Origin: Carnegiea gigantea
Lineage: Eukaryota > Streptophyta > Magnoliopsida > Caryophyllales > Cactaceae
Reading direction: 5' to 3'
Length of the DNA stretch: 64,000 bases
NCBI GenBank assembly: GCA_029747015.1
Contig: JAKOGI010002985.1
Coordinates: forward strand, 1-64,000
The translations under genes and the position numbers were made by a program. This document shows positions 36,276 to 48,044 of this stretch, piece by piece. The stretch's first letter is position 1. Every line of letters starts with the position of its first letter. Below the pieces are notes generated by a model that was not told the DNA's origin, did not search any database, and saw nothing but the letters and a program-made list of their open reading frames with translations.

Positions 36276-36510
36276 TCTCATTAGCACCTCAATTAAACTA
36301 TATCACTGATATAGTATTAGAATTAAAAGCTGAATTAGTTAAAATTAAGACTGAACTAAAAGATCTTAAAAATCAGTTAACTGTTGTCTATCTCTCTCTT
36401 ATTAACGAAGTTAGACATAGCGAAAAAGCTACTCCCAGAATTAGTATTCCTTTTCAGCATAAATATCATTTCCAAAACCCAAAAAATAAGATTTCATTTC
36501 CTTTGTAAGA
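36276..36510 (+). pseudogene. Viral coiled-coil ORF fragment
   Basis: A frame of about 78 codons without a clear ATG, ending at TAA 36508-36510. Its first half shows leucine/isoleucine heptads and charged residues (LELKAELVKIKTELKDLKNQL region), predicting a coiled coil. The second half is basic and aromatic. It could be a small viral ORF or the N-terminal part of the coat polyprotein. No family assignment is made. Confidence 0.45.
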
Positions 36511-36545
36511 GATAAAAATCCAAAAAGAAGTAGGAGAACAATCTG

Positions 36546-36908
36546 GTGAAAAAGCGTTTGAAAAGAAAGAAAAAGAAGATGGAGTATAAACAACATACTC
36601 TTGAAGAACTACAAAAAATGTTCGATGAAGAACAAAATTCAGAAGAACTAAACAAAATTATAAGCGCAATTAGTGATAAATATGATGTTTTGTCTGATGA
36701 TAATGAAGAGAATAATAATGTTCAACTAAAAGAAGAAATATATCAGCAGATGAATCTGATTAAATTAGAAGATCTCAATGTTGTACCATTAGAGGAAATT
36801 AGGCGAAAACTTGATAAGAAATATGGCAAAATGACTAATGAAAATGAAATCAATAAGATTGGAGAAGAAATTGACTTATATGAAACAGAGACTAATCTAG
36901 TTAAGAAT
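36546..36908 (+). pseudogene. Viral coat-protein gene, 5' part before the LINE
   Basis: The frame starts at ATG 36546, with a second ATG at 36579, and encodes a Lys/Arg-rich start followed by a strongly acidic, Glu/Asn-rich domain (about residues 12-120). Acidic N-termini are usual for caulimovirid coat proteins. The frame runs into the LINE at 36909, so the last codons read there are not viral. The gene resumes at 41624, after the duplicated target. The 5' half seems free of internal stops, so the LINE may have landed in a gene that was less damaged than the downstream ORFs. Confidence 0.65.
36893..36908 (+). repeat. Target-site duplication of the LINE, left copy
   Basis: TAATCTAGTTAAGAAT, identical to 41624-41639. 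The 16-bp perfect repeat precisely bounds the LINE and shows insertion by target-primed reverse transcription. Confidence 0.95.
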
Positions 36909-37319
36909 ACAACAACACCACCTCCCAGGGTGGGTCCCGCTTTCGTGGGGTCTGGGAAGATCTAGCTGTAGGCAACCTTACCCCTACCGGTATTCCTACC
37001 CATAGAGAGGCTGATTCCAAGAGACCTACAAAAAAGATTTTGTGAAAAATATTTAATAGAGGAAAGATTTTGTGAAAACATTAAAAGGGAAAATAGAGGA
37101 CACATATCTAGGAATGACCAAGATATAATGAAAGGTAAGTAGCTGGAGCCATGTAGCATAAGAACAATCTATCAGAGGAAGGTGACATACCTTAGCAACT
37201 TGAGGTAAGCAAACGATGACTCATCCCAAAAGGAATTACTACCTGCATACAAACACGACAAGCGAAAAGAACCACTACTAGCACTAAGCCACTGCACCGA
37301 AAGACAGCTACGGGGTGGG

Positions 37320-40230
37320 CTATTTGCTATCTAAGATCCTAATCCTATTCCGCCATAGCTTCCTATCCTGAGCCAGGTCCTCCGTCAAACTGACAACTTT
37401 CAAGTCCTCTGTAATCACCTCGTCCAAATTCTTCTTTGATCGACCCCTCCCTCTTCCACCTTTGGGTATGCTGATCATCTCACATCTCCTCACTGGAGCG
37501 TCCACACTTTTCCTTTTCACATGGCCAAAACAGCGGAGTCTGGTTTCTCTCATTTTATCTTCGATGGGAGCTACTTTAACTAAGTCCCGGATAACTCCAT
37601 TCCTAATTCTGTCTATTCTTGAATAACCACACATCCACCTATCATCCTCATCTCTGCTACCATCAACCTTTGAACCTGCGTCTATTTTTAAAGGCCAACA
37701 TTCCGATCCATAAAGAATAGCCGGCTTAACTACCGTGCGATAGAGTTTGCCTTTCAATCCTAGGGGCACCCTCTTATCACACAGCACGCCTGAGGCATAC
37801 TTCCATTTTTGCCAGCCCACTTTTATCCGCTGGTTAATGTCTTCATCAATATCCCCATTCTGCTGAATGATCGAGTCTAGATACTTAAACTTATCAATCT
37901 TAGTTGTCGACCTCCCATCCAGGATGACTTCTCCCCCCGCATCTACCCTTCCACTGAAACAGTAATGAAGGTATTCTGTTTTTGATCTGTTTACTCTAAA
38001 ACCTCTAGATTCCAGTATATGCCTCCAGTGCTCCAACTTGTCGTTAACTCCCTACCTGGTCTCGTCAATAAGAACAATGTCATCTGTAAAAAGCATACAC
38101 TAAGGTAACTCATCTTGAATCCCTCTAGTAAGTGCATCCACAACTAGAGTGAAAAGAAAAGGGCTTAAGATGGAACCCTGATGCAGGCTCATACCAACGA
38201 AGAAGTCACCTCCTGGCGTCCTAACACTCGTCCTACCTCCCTCGTACATATCCTTAATAACTCGGATATACAAGGGCGACACTCCTTTCTTCTCCAAGCT
38301 CCTCCATACCACTTCACGTGGAACTCGGTCATATGCTTTTTCTAAATCAATGAATACCATATGAAGATCCATCTTACTATCTCTGTACAATCCCATGAGC
38401 CTTCTAAGGAGGTAAATCGCCTCTGTGATCGACCTGTCTGGCATAAAACCAAATTGGTTCTCTGAAATCGAGACATTCTTCTGCAACCTTCTCTCAATCA
38501 CCCTCTCCCATAACTTTATAGAATGACTGAGCAACTTTATACCCCTAAAAATATTACAATCTTGAATATCACCGTTGTTCTTGTACAGGGGGATGACTGT
38601 AGTGGACCTCCGTTCTTTGGGCATCTTAGCGGTCCTAAAAAATGACATTTAAAAGCTCTGTTAGCCACTCTAATCCTTCTTCATCCAAATACTTCCACAT
38701 TTCTACCGGTATCTGATCAGGACCCTCTGCCTTCCTATTGGTCATCTTTTTTAAGACCTCTCTAATCTCGTCTTTGCTGACATGACCACACACTCACGGA
38801 TCCAGTCGTCTCTCATTACTCTCTCTTACCCTACCACGAGAGTCTTCCATCACTTCACCATTAAGGAGTTTGGAAAAGTACATTTGCTATCTCTCCTTGA
38901 TTTCTACATCCTCAGACAACACCTTACCATTTTTATCCTTGATGCACCTCACAACAACTAAATCCCCGATTCTTCTATCCCTAGCCCTCGCTAGTTTAAA
39001 GATGTCCTTCTCCCCTTCCTTGGTCGTCAGCCTATGGTATAATCTATCATAAGCCAAGCTCTTAGCTATCGCAACAGCTTTCTTGGCTACCTTCTTAGCA
39101 GCCTTATATCTAACTCTATTAATCTCTCTCGCTTCATCCACTCCACTGTTCATGAAAACAACGTATGCCTTTTTTTTCTCCTTGACTCTCTCCTTTACCT
39201 CCTCATTCCACCAGTAGGCATCCTTCATTTTGTTGCTACCTCTTCTAGACGTACTGAGGACTTCTTTAGCCCACCCTCGAATACAATCTGCCATTGCCTC
39301 CCACATTTGATCTACATCCTCTACTCGCCTCCAAGCTCCCTCTTCAGTAATCCTCTCTGATAATAACACGGCGTTCTCCTTCGTAAGGGTCCACCACTTA
39401 ACTCTAGGGTCCCTGACTCTCCTCTTCTTCCACTTTGAATATTTGAACTTTATATCCAACACTAGCAACCTATGCTGAGTTTCTAGATACTCACTAGGAA
39501 TCACCTCGCAATCCTTACAAAACCTCTGACTATCCGTCCTCATCAGGAAGTAATCAATTTGGGTCTTTGAGGAGCCACTCTTAAAGGTCACCAAGTGGTC
39601 CTCCTTCTTCTTGAAACAGGAGTTTACCACCAACAATTCAAAAGCCACCGCGAAGTTTAGCACAGAAACTCCTCCACTATTTCTCTCCCCAAAGCCGAAA
39701 CCCCCATGGGCCGTATCATATCTGTCTGAGTCAACACCAATATGACCATTAAACTCTGCTCCTATAAAAAGTTTCTCGCTCTGAGGTACCTCCTGGATGA
39801 CTATATCGAAATCCTCCCAAAAAAGCTTCTTAATATTGTCCGGCAGACCTATTTGAGGGGCATACACACTAACCACATTTATGACTTCTGAACCCACTAA
39901 AACCTTAATGGCCATAATTCGTTCACTCTTATGTCTCACTTCAACAACAAAGTCAAACAACTCCTTTTCAACGAAGATGCCAACCTTATTCCTCGCCTTG
40001 GTCGACCCTGAATACCACAATTTGTACCCATCCACTTCCCTAGTCTTAGCCCCCACCCACTTCGTCTCTTGAACACAAATATTAATCCTACGCCTATGTA
40101 AAGACTTAACTAGTTCTATAGACTTGTTCCTAAGAGATCCAATATTCCAAGACGCTATGCCCACCTTCCGAAACCCTCCACCCCTCCTAACCCCCTGCCC
40201 CCTGGAGGACTGGCTGAAGCTACTACATTA
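37320..40230 (-). pseudogene. RTE LINE endonuclease-reverse transcriptase
   Basis: The endonuclease half (38887 to about 40230) shows the AP-endonuclease motifs IASWNIGSL, QETKW, VYAPQIG, GAEFNGHIG, SSKTQIDYFLM and TQHRLLVLD. The RT half (37320-38648) shows [12 protein letters not shown] (motif A), [20 protein letters not shown] (motif B) and FTDDIVLID (motif C, where FADD is usual), then the C-terminal domain with PAILYGSECW and RLRCFGHVKR. These nick the target and copy element RNA. The endonuclease frame is open from a TAA upstream and has no ATG before its first motif; a GTG lies at 40164. Stops and a frameshift lie in 38648-38887, and two TAG codons flank motif C (about 38043-38102). RT-RNase H genes of LTR elements differ in all these motifs. 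Confidence 0.9.
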
Positions 40231-41623
40231 CTCGCCACTAACTTACGCTGCTAACACAATAAGATTGCACTGAGAGTCCCGAGAGGGCCCAAAAAAAGGA
40301 AACTGAATGGGGAAAGGAGCCAAGCACTAACACTAAAAGGAAAAAAGACGCTGGCTACAAGGACCACAGACTAAGTAAACAAGCCTAGGAATCTACTCGG
40401 CAAGAAAAAACACTCTAGTCAACCGAAAACTTCTAACTAAAAAATGATAACTTTACACGATAATACTAAAAACGCCCAACACAGCTACGACGACGCACAC
40501 AAAAGAGATTAAAGCCAATAGTGATTTAAAACTAATACTGCAAACAACAGTGTCAGAAATAGCTAATTGCGCCCTCTAAAACCGATACTTACAAAACCAA
40601 TTGACGACCATGCACGACGATAGAAGAAAATGAGTAACCTTAAATAGAATAGAACCAAGTAATAGAAACAAAAAAACTTATCAAAAACTACTTAAAAACT
40701 GAAACTAATCACAACACTAATAATAAAAATCATGCTGAAAATGTCAATGATAGAGGAATTCCAACAAAAATACTAACTAAAAGTAGAAAAATACTAATAA
40801 TACCACCAAACTAATACTAATAATCAAAATAAAATTGGCAAGAGACTTACTAAAAATGGTAAATAGCAATGACAAATAAACTAGCAACAAGGGCAAAAAA
40901 ATAATGATGCAGGGGCTAATGAGGTGGGAACTCTAATGCAGCAGGGCACCAAACTTGAGCCAGAAACTAGCAAAACTTCCAAGAGAACACAAGCAAGCCA
41001 CCAATTATGAAACCCTCCAAATACCACGTCAGTTAACAATCCAAAAACCCTAATCACTGCTACACACAAGCTAGATACCTAAAAACTTGAACAGAGCAAA
41101 GCGGACATAAACCAGAATTCATGAAACAAACAAAGGAATCAAACCAACTAGAATTAGCGGCAACCTGGCTGAAAAGAATGAATAGCAATTTAAGAAGAGA
41201 TGGGAGAGGGAGGGAACCTGAGATTAGGCAGATGAATAGCAATACGGGAATGAGCCAGAAAACAAAAAAACGCAGCTTGAGTTACAAACCCTTGTGTCAA
41301 CAATGGCAGAGAGACTCGGTGGTAGCTTGAGGAGGAAATGAACCCGAGAAGCCTACTGGAGTCGGGTTGCCGGTGCAGCAAGAAGCACGTGTACTAGTAC
41401 TCAAGGAACTCCGGGACCCCGAAACAGAGGGAACTTAGGGAAGGACTCACTGCCGGTGACCGACTACCGTTTCTACATCGGTGCACTAGTCGAGTCAGTG
41501 TCGGCGGCAAGGCACTGACTGTCGGGCTATTACTGAGGCCCCCAAGTGACTGTTCTGTGCTCTGTGCTGTGTTCAGCGGAGTAAAGAGAGCAGCTAGAGA
41601 GAGAGAGCAGCTAGAGTGCTGTG
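40231..41623 (-). other. 5' untranslated leader of the LINE
   Basis: About 1.37 kb with no recognisable protein. At its 5' end the motif GCAGCTAGAG with GA repeats occurs twice (41589-41615). RTE elements usually have short leaders, so this one is long; it may hold the internal promoter or an acquired sequence. Confidence 0.6.
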
Positions 41624-41639
41624 TAATCTAGTTAAGAAT
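41624..41639 (+). repeat. Target-site duplication of the LINE, right copy
   Basis: TAATCTAGTTAAGAAT, perfect match to 36893-36908; the viral coat-protein frame resumes here. Confidence 0.95.
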
Positions 41640-42795
41640 GTCGTTTCTAAACCTAAAGAATTTAGAGAACCATCCAGAAGAAACACTCATTTCCTAAGAC
41701 CTAGGTGTGTTCCTACGGGACTTACTCGCAATTTTTCCTGCGGGTTTATCCCAAGGAAAACAACGACCTATGAAGAAATTGGCCTTTCCCCAATTAGCCA
41801 AACTGGATATATCTTAAACATTGATGGAGCCCATAATAGAGAGGAAATATTTGAACACTGGAAAAGAGAAATGAATAGTGTTTTAAACCTAAATACTACT
41901 TGGACTGCGATAAACGTCTTAAATTATATCGAGCATAGTTTCTCTGACACTGTAGCTGACTGGTATGATTCGTTAAGTGAAGAGGATAAAAATACATTAA
42001 GAACAATAGAAACACCAGCTGCTATGTTCAGAAATTTGTGCAAAGAAATTGAAACTGAATTCATCGGAGCTAAAATTGATTCTAAAGAAAAAGCACGAGA
42101 ATGGCAAAGCAAAATTAACAACATAGAACTATGAGATATGAGATAACTTGAAAATTATATTCTAGAATTCAGTCAATACTATTACAAAATTGGGCATAAT
42201 GAAACAAATCTTGGCATGTTTTATGAGAAGTTGCCATATCTTATAAATTCTATAATTATGAAAAATACATGACATGGTTTGAATGAATAGATGTTGTTGA
42301 TACCCCTGGTTCCAGAATTTCCTATTTGCGAAAATGGGTCAATGAACAATGTCTTGATCTTCAAAAGCAAAAGAAAATTAAAAAGCAATTCTTGACTTGT
42401 TGGGATTCACCTCACCAATGGAGAAAAGAACTTGAGAAAAGAAGAAAAAGAAAATTCTATAAGAAAAGGAGCTTTAACAAGTAGAGAGGAGAAAAATATA
42501 GAAGAAATATTACAACAGACCAAGTCGTAAAAACATAGATTTTTTAGAAAAGTTGCTTATTGCTCGGTAGAAAAAATAACTGTAAATGTTGGGCATGTGA
42601 AGAAGTAGGTCATTATGCTAATAAATGCAAAAACCGAAAGAATAACAAACTTATTGAAACCTTGGGAAGCCTAGATTATGTTGAGTTTAGTGAAGATGAG
42701 GCATTAGACCTAGCCCTAGGCAACAACAAAGGAATTGTTGAAATTATGAGGACAATGGATATGAAGAAAGTGATTATGAAGAAACAAGTCATATG
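41640..42795 (+). pseudogene. Viral coat-protein gene, 3' part with zinc knuckle
   Basis: The frame continues the gene cut at 36908. The first 170 codons (to the TGA at 42132-42134) are open and include the capsid core with IEHSFSDTVADWYDSL and FRNLCKEIETEFIGA. After this stop the reading continues through frame changes, with NYILEFSQYYYKIGH and FYEKLPY-like segments, a Lys/Arg-rich basic stretch (about 42370-42480) and a zinc knuckle CWACEEVGHYANKC at 42587-42628. An acidic tail (42640-42720) follows. Capsid core, basic stretch and CX2CX4HX4C knuckle are the diagnostic set for caulimovirid coat proteins, which package the viral RNA and DNA. The gene is dead by stops and frameshifts as well as by the LINE. 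Confidence 0.85.
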
Positions 42796-43330
42796 ATGAA
42801 AAGTAGCTCGGCTAGCCTTGGTGATCTTCAAGGAGAAGAGTTTGTTGTAGACAATGATCATGAGAAAGTCAAAAGAGATTGGATTCTCCTCATAATCCAA
42901 AAAGACATGATCTATAAAAAACTCATTTTCCAATTAAAAAGCAAATACGTATGTGAAATGATGGACGGAGACCTTGAGTTAAAAGATTGCGAGTATGATG
43001 TTGGGGAAGTTAATCTCATTAATTGGGAAAATATCCTTAAACATAATAAAGATAGAAAGTATAGGTACATTCATGTCGGAAGTGTCCAAGTTCAAATCAC
43101 TCCATTATAATATTATAGTAAAGATATCGATCTTTACACTTTACTTTATGATATTAGGCATACTAAATTTAATAATCAGATAATCACAGGGATAAAAACC
43201 AATTTATATAATAGGTCAGTAGGTTTCAACTGTCGACCTGGATATTAGGTGAGTCTAAAGGATGAATTTGCTAAAAAACTTTCTATCCCTTAAGATAAAA
43301 ACAATTGTGATGGATATGAAGAGAGGAGGA
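42793..43330 (+). pseudogene. Viral movement-protein remnant (30K superfamily)
   Basis: The frame 42793-43110 leads into the conserved core, then a TAA at 43108 and further stops. Core landmarks are YIHVGSVQVQITPL (about 43063-43107), LLYDIRHTKF (about 43141) and NLYNRSVGFNCRPGY (about 43200-43247), which match the caulimovirid version of the 30K movement-protein fold. Such proteins open plasmodesmata for cell-to-cell transport. It lies after the coat protein, probably in one polyprotein with it. I cannot exclude that the N-terminal 50 residues still belong to the coat protein. Confidence 0.75.
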
Positions 43331-43396
43331 TATCCTGTGAGGATATTTTGAAAAATTATCTATAAATTAGATAATACAATAGACCCCAAGACTAAG

Positions 43397-44254
43397 GTGA
43401 CAATGATAGAGGCAGAAAAATTTAAAAGTCTTACCCCCATACAAAAAATCCAAAGGATCAAGTCCAATCCACAGGAGATACAAATAGATCGATCATGGAT
43501 AGCTAGCTTTGCCAAGCCTACCAAGATTAATAAGAAAAATATAATAAAAATTGATAAGGAAGGTAAAATCACCATTAAACCTCAATTACTAAGAAGCATG
43601 AGTACAATATCAGATTGGAGAGAAAGATCTTCATCCGTTAAAGAAGAGCTTAAAGAAGATGATACAATTAGCCTAACCAGTGAAATGAGTAGAATGAGTT
43701 TTGAGGCTGCAGGACCCAGTCTAAATCGATTAACAAGTCCAGATAGAAAAATCATTGGATACAAAACTAGAACTGTCAGTGAACCTATCTATGAGGATGA
43801 ATTACTCAAAAATATGAATATGAAAATATCATATGAAGCTATCAACACAAACCCTACTATCATCTACATACTAATAAAGATATGTTTAGAGGGATATAAT
43901 AAATATGAACTGTGTGCCTACATAGATAGTGGCTGTTCTATATGTTTTAGAAAAAGATCATTATTTCCTAATTTTATGTGGAAAAGAACTAAAAATCCTT
44001 TACAAGTAAGGATAGCTGATAATAGTGCTATGAGCCACAATGAAGCCATAGAAAGATTATTCATAGAATTAAAAGGAGTTCAATGTATTATACCAGTTCT
44101 ATGGGCTATGGACCAACCCTCTCATGATATGATTATTGAAAATAATTTTCAAAGATTATATTCTCCTTATGCGCAGACCATAAATCAAATAATATTCACA
44201 ATTAATGGTCACTTAATTCCTATTAAAAAATTAAGTAAGACCTATACTCATTAG
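43397..44254 (+). pseudogene. Viral aspartic-protease region
   Basis: An open frame of 285 codons. The first half is basic and Ser-rich, without a recognised fold. The catalytic motif CAYIDSGCSICF lies at about residues 174-185 (43916-43951), with Asp-Ser-Gly as in retroviral-type proteases. A hydrophobic stretch and a Glu-Asn-Asn-Phe region follow, consistent with the second half of the protease. It would cleave the viral polyproteins. It is the longest intact frame of the integration. The frame ends at TAG 44252, before the RT, so the polymerase region is broken here. Confidence 0.75.
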
Positions 44255-45752
44255 AAAATTGAATTTACACACAGCCAGCGTGGTGAAAAGGTAATGGCTG
44301 CGCAGCGAGAAGTAGCACTGACAATCTCATTACTTGAGTTATCTGTTAAAGAACAGAGTACTGAACAATAAGAAAAATTATACAAAGAACTCTACTCTGA
44401 TAATCCTTTAAAATTTTGGGATAAAGACAAAATATTTGCTAAAATCACTCTATTAAATCCCAACACCATCATTCGGGTTAAACAAATGGTGTATACACAC
44501 CAGGACATCCAAGAATTTGATAAACAAATTAAAGAACTTCTTGATAAAGGACTCATCAGAAATAGCAAGAGTCCTCACACCAGCCCTACTTTCATGGTAA
44601 GAAATCATACTGAACAAAAAAGAGGAAAAGCTAGAATGGTGATCACTTATAAAAAGCTTAATAATAATACTGTCTTTGATGGTTATTATATTCCTAACAA
44701 AATAGTCCTTTTCAATAGAATTTAAGGAGTCTCTTGTTCTCAAAAATAGATTGCAAAAGTGGTTATTGGCAGATAAAAATAGATGAAGAAAGTATTCCTT
44801 TAACTGCATTTAGTGCCCCATAAGGACATTATAGATGGATACTAATGCCATTTGATCTTCAAAATATACCTCAAATATTCCAGAGAAGAATGAATAACAT
44901 CTTCAAGGATTTTAATCATTGTTGTCTAGTTTTCATTGATGATATTCTTATCTTTTCTAAAACCATAGAGTAACATAAAGATGATGTTCTAACTGTTATC
45001 CAAAGATGCATTGATCATGGTATTATACTTGGAAAGAACAAGTGTATTTATACTGAATAAGAAATTAAGTTTTTAGGCCTCGAGTTAAAAGCTGGATAAA
45101 TCATCCTACAAAGGCATATCTTAGAAAAAATTGAAAAGTTTCCAAAAAAAATTGAAGATAGGAAGCAGCTAGAAAGATTTTTCGGATGTCTTACCTATGC
45201 TTTAGATTTCATTAAAGATTTAGCCAAATTAAGAAAGTCATTATAGCAGAAACTCAAAAAAGAGGTAAGTTGGACATGGACTACTAACGATACAAAGATT
45301 GTTCAAAACTTCAAAAAGATGTGTAAAAATCTTCCTATCCTTAACGTGCCTAATGAAGAAGATGATTTAGTTCTTGAAACAGATGCTAGTAATGAACACT
45401 AGAGTGCGGTACTCAAAATCAAAGAATGAGAAAAACTTTGTAAATATTACAGTGGAATCTTTAATAAAGCAGGATACAACTATTCCACGATAGAAAAAGA
45501 AATCCTTGCAGTCATAAGGGGAATTAAAAAATTCTTAATCTTTTTAGCCCCTAAATATTTTCTCATTCAAACTGATTGCAAAGGAACACTTGGTTTTATG
45601 AAAAAGAATTTATCAAATATGCAAGTGCAAGGGCGATTCCTGCATTGGCAATTATGGCTTAACTAGTTTTCCTTCTCCATTGAGCATATACAGGGATCGA
45701 AGAACTCTCTGGCAGACAGTCTAACTCGAGAACTTACTAATGGTGATCATTA
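44255..45752 (+). pseudogene. Viral reverse transcriptase-RNase H
   Basis: RT begins around 44380 with LLNPNTIIRVK and GKARMVITYKKLNN (44486-44725). After a frameshift it continues with KSGYWQIKI, the catalytic FIDDILIFS (44932-44958) and FLGLELKAG. RNase H shows LETDASNEH (about 45376-45402) and KEILAVIRGIKKF, and ends SLADSLTRELTNGDH at 45752. Together these copy pregenomic RNA into DNA. At least ten stops interrupt it, many at positions where a Gln or Trp codon would fit the flanking context. There is no integrase after RNase H, which supports a pararetrovirus over an LTR retrotransposon. Confidence 0.9.
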
Positions 45753-46832
45753 AAGCCGACCTCCTGCTAGAAAAGGAGGAGATCCTTAATGAAATGCTAG
45801 TCATACTAGAATGGGTTATGCCTTCTAGTAAAGTCCTCATTGATAACCTGAAATTCCATACAAAACGTAGATCATGTTTTGGTCTACTTTCTACTGCCTA
45901 CCTAATAGCCCAAAGATTTTTCCTTCTAGAATTACAAATTAGTTACCTTCAGTGTCCTTATGATATCCAAGAAAAAATAAGTTCTCACATTCGAGAAAAA
46001 TGGTTCAATGAGTGGTATGCAGCCTGCATTGGCTCTTATCATCATTATTCCTATAATATGTGGGAGTCTTGGAGTACAACTACTTACTTTCCTGATAGAT
46101 CTGGAGTTGGTGCCATTTGCTTCCCAGCTAATTCATTATCTTCTAATGATCTTGTCTTTAAAGCCTGAAAATACGGGATGGTACTTTACTTGTCAGAAGC
46201 CCTAGATCCAAAATTCCCATTTTTCTCAACCTTCACTAAGTTCCAGCAATATATGTTTAAAAGATTTCATTGGATTCTTAAATCTCCTGAGCGACTAACA
46301 AAAATTCCAGTTCACAGATACCTAACTTTAGAGGTTTATAGCGCTCTAATTGAATATGAAGATGGAAAAGTCAAACCAGCCCATTATCTTGTCCAAATAG
46401 TTGATTGCGACAATCCTGATGATCAACAATGAAATTGGATTCATGGGGATCCGGTACATCTAGTTACTGATCCTGCATTGTCGAGGGTTATTGAATTTTT
46501 TAACATTTATCATCAACGTTGGGCATTAATTGAACGTGAAAAAACGTTTAATTCATTATGGAAACACTACTTTCGCCTATGATAATGAATTTAAAGACTA
46601 TATAAAGGTGGAAGGAGCAGTATTAGAAAATATCTTTGATTATCTCTTTCGTATGGGAGCTGAAAAATTCTTATCAGAAAAAGAGAACAAATATCTTCTT
46701 GAATTATTCGAAGAATGGGATCCAGAGCATCTTAAGCAAATTGATGAAGATTTTGATGATTATCCAGATAATAATAGTCTGAAAGATATAATTGGAGATG
46801 AAGGAATGCAGAATTTTAATAATGATGACTAG
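45740..46832 (+). pseudogene. Unidentified ORF after the viral polymerase
   Basis: ATG 45740 overlaps the end of the RNase H frame by 13 bases in another frame, a typical overlap of compact viral genomes. The frame runs 45740-46168, continues after a TGA in 46178-46432 and again after a TGA, then shifts frame to 46530-46832, about 360 codons in all. The middle is rich in Trp, Tyr, Phe and His (SYHHYSYNMWESW). The C-terminus is strongly acidic and ends NNDD. I do not recognise the protein. Position and size fit the transactivator/inclusion-body ORF of cavemoviruses and solendoviruses, but I see no motif that proves this. Confidence 0.55.
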
Positions 46833-47013
46833 TCGTGTCATCACTGAAAGTTCTGAAAAATAGCTACCGTATTATTGTACTATTTTGACAAGTGTCTGGT
46901 TTGTAAAATAAAGTGTGCATTGTAGCCGTCAGTGTACTGTAGACAACTGTAATCATATGAAAAATCTTTATGTACTGTAGCCTATAGGGCATTCTATGTA
47001 CTCCCATCCCCTC

Positions 47014-47021
47014 TATAAATA
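47014..47021 (+). promoter_or_regulatory. TATA box of the viral pregenomic promoter
   Basis: TATAAATA within CCTCTATAAATAGGGAGG lies about 180 bases after the last viral ORF. Caulimovirids carry one strong promoter at this place, with transcription starting about 30 bases downstream. Promoter activity of this copy is not shown. Confidence 0.75.
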
Positions 47022-47181
47022 GGGAGGTTGAGTGCTGAGAAGGGACACAGTCGTTTGAGCATTCTTGAGTAAGAGAGAAATTGGGATTCTCCATTTCTGT
47101 ATGAGCAAGCATCTCTAATGATCTTAGCTTAAGTTTATCTTCAAAAGCATTCCATTGTAAGATAGCCACTTTCAAGCTTTC

Positions 47182-47187
47182 AATAAA
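47182..47187 (+). promoter_or_regulatory. Poly(A) signal of the viral transcript
   Basis: AATAAA about 140 bases downstream of the expected transcription start. In caulimovirids the signal lies shortly after the start and is bypassed on the first pass around the circular genome; this spacing fits. Confidence 0.7.
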
Positions 47188-47210
47188 AGAAATTTTCCAG
47201 TAGGGAACGT

Positions 47211-48044
<834 letters not shown>

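Larger units (their letters stand above)
36909..41623 (-). mobile_element. Full-length RTE-type LINE inserted in the pararetrovirus
   Basis: A 4715-bp element bounded by a 16-bp perfect target duplication. The 3' end lies at 36909, with a short TTG-type tail in element sense rather than poly(A), as in RTE elements. The 3' UTR is 36909-37319, the endonuclease-RT frame is 37320-40250 and a 5' leader of about 1.37 kb runs to 41623. A second, truncated copy lies at 32500-33115. The element is nearly complete but the ORF has several stops. Confidence 0.9.
36126..47210 (+). mobile_element. Endogenous caulimovirid pararetrovirus, split by a LINE
   Basis: Without the 4.7-kb LINE and its target repeat, about 6.4 kb remains, roughly one caulimovirid genome. 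Order: tRNA-Met primer site, coiled-coil ORF, coat protein with zinc knuckle, movement protein, aspartic protease, RT-RNase H, an unidentified ORF, then a TATA box and poly(A) signal. There are no LTRs and no integrase. Coat protein ahead of movement protein, with an ORF after the polymerase, is the layout known from Cavemovirus and Solendovirus; badnaviruses and petuviruses have the movement protein first. Frameshifts and many stops show an old, dead integration. No functional copy can be read here. The extent after 47210 is uncertain. Confidence 0.85.

Noticed and set aside
36126..47210. The viral block as an LTR retrotransposon
   Set aside because: No LTRs flank it, there is no integrase after RNase H, and a movement-protein core plus a pregenomic-type promoter are present.
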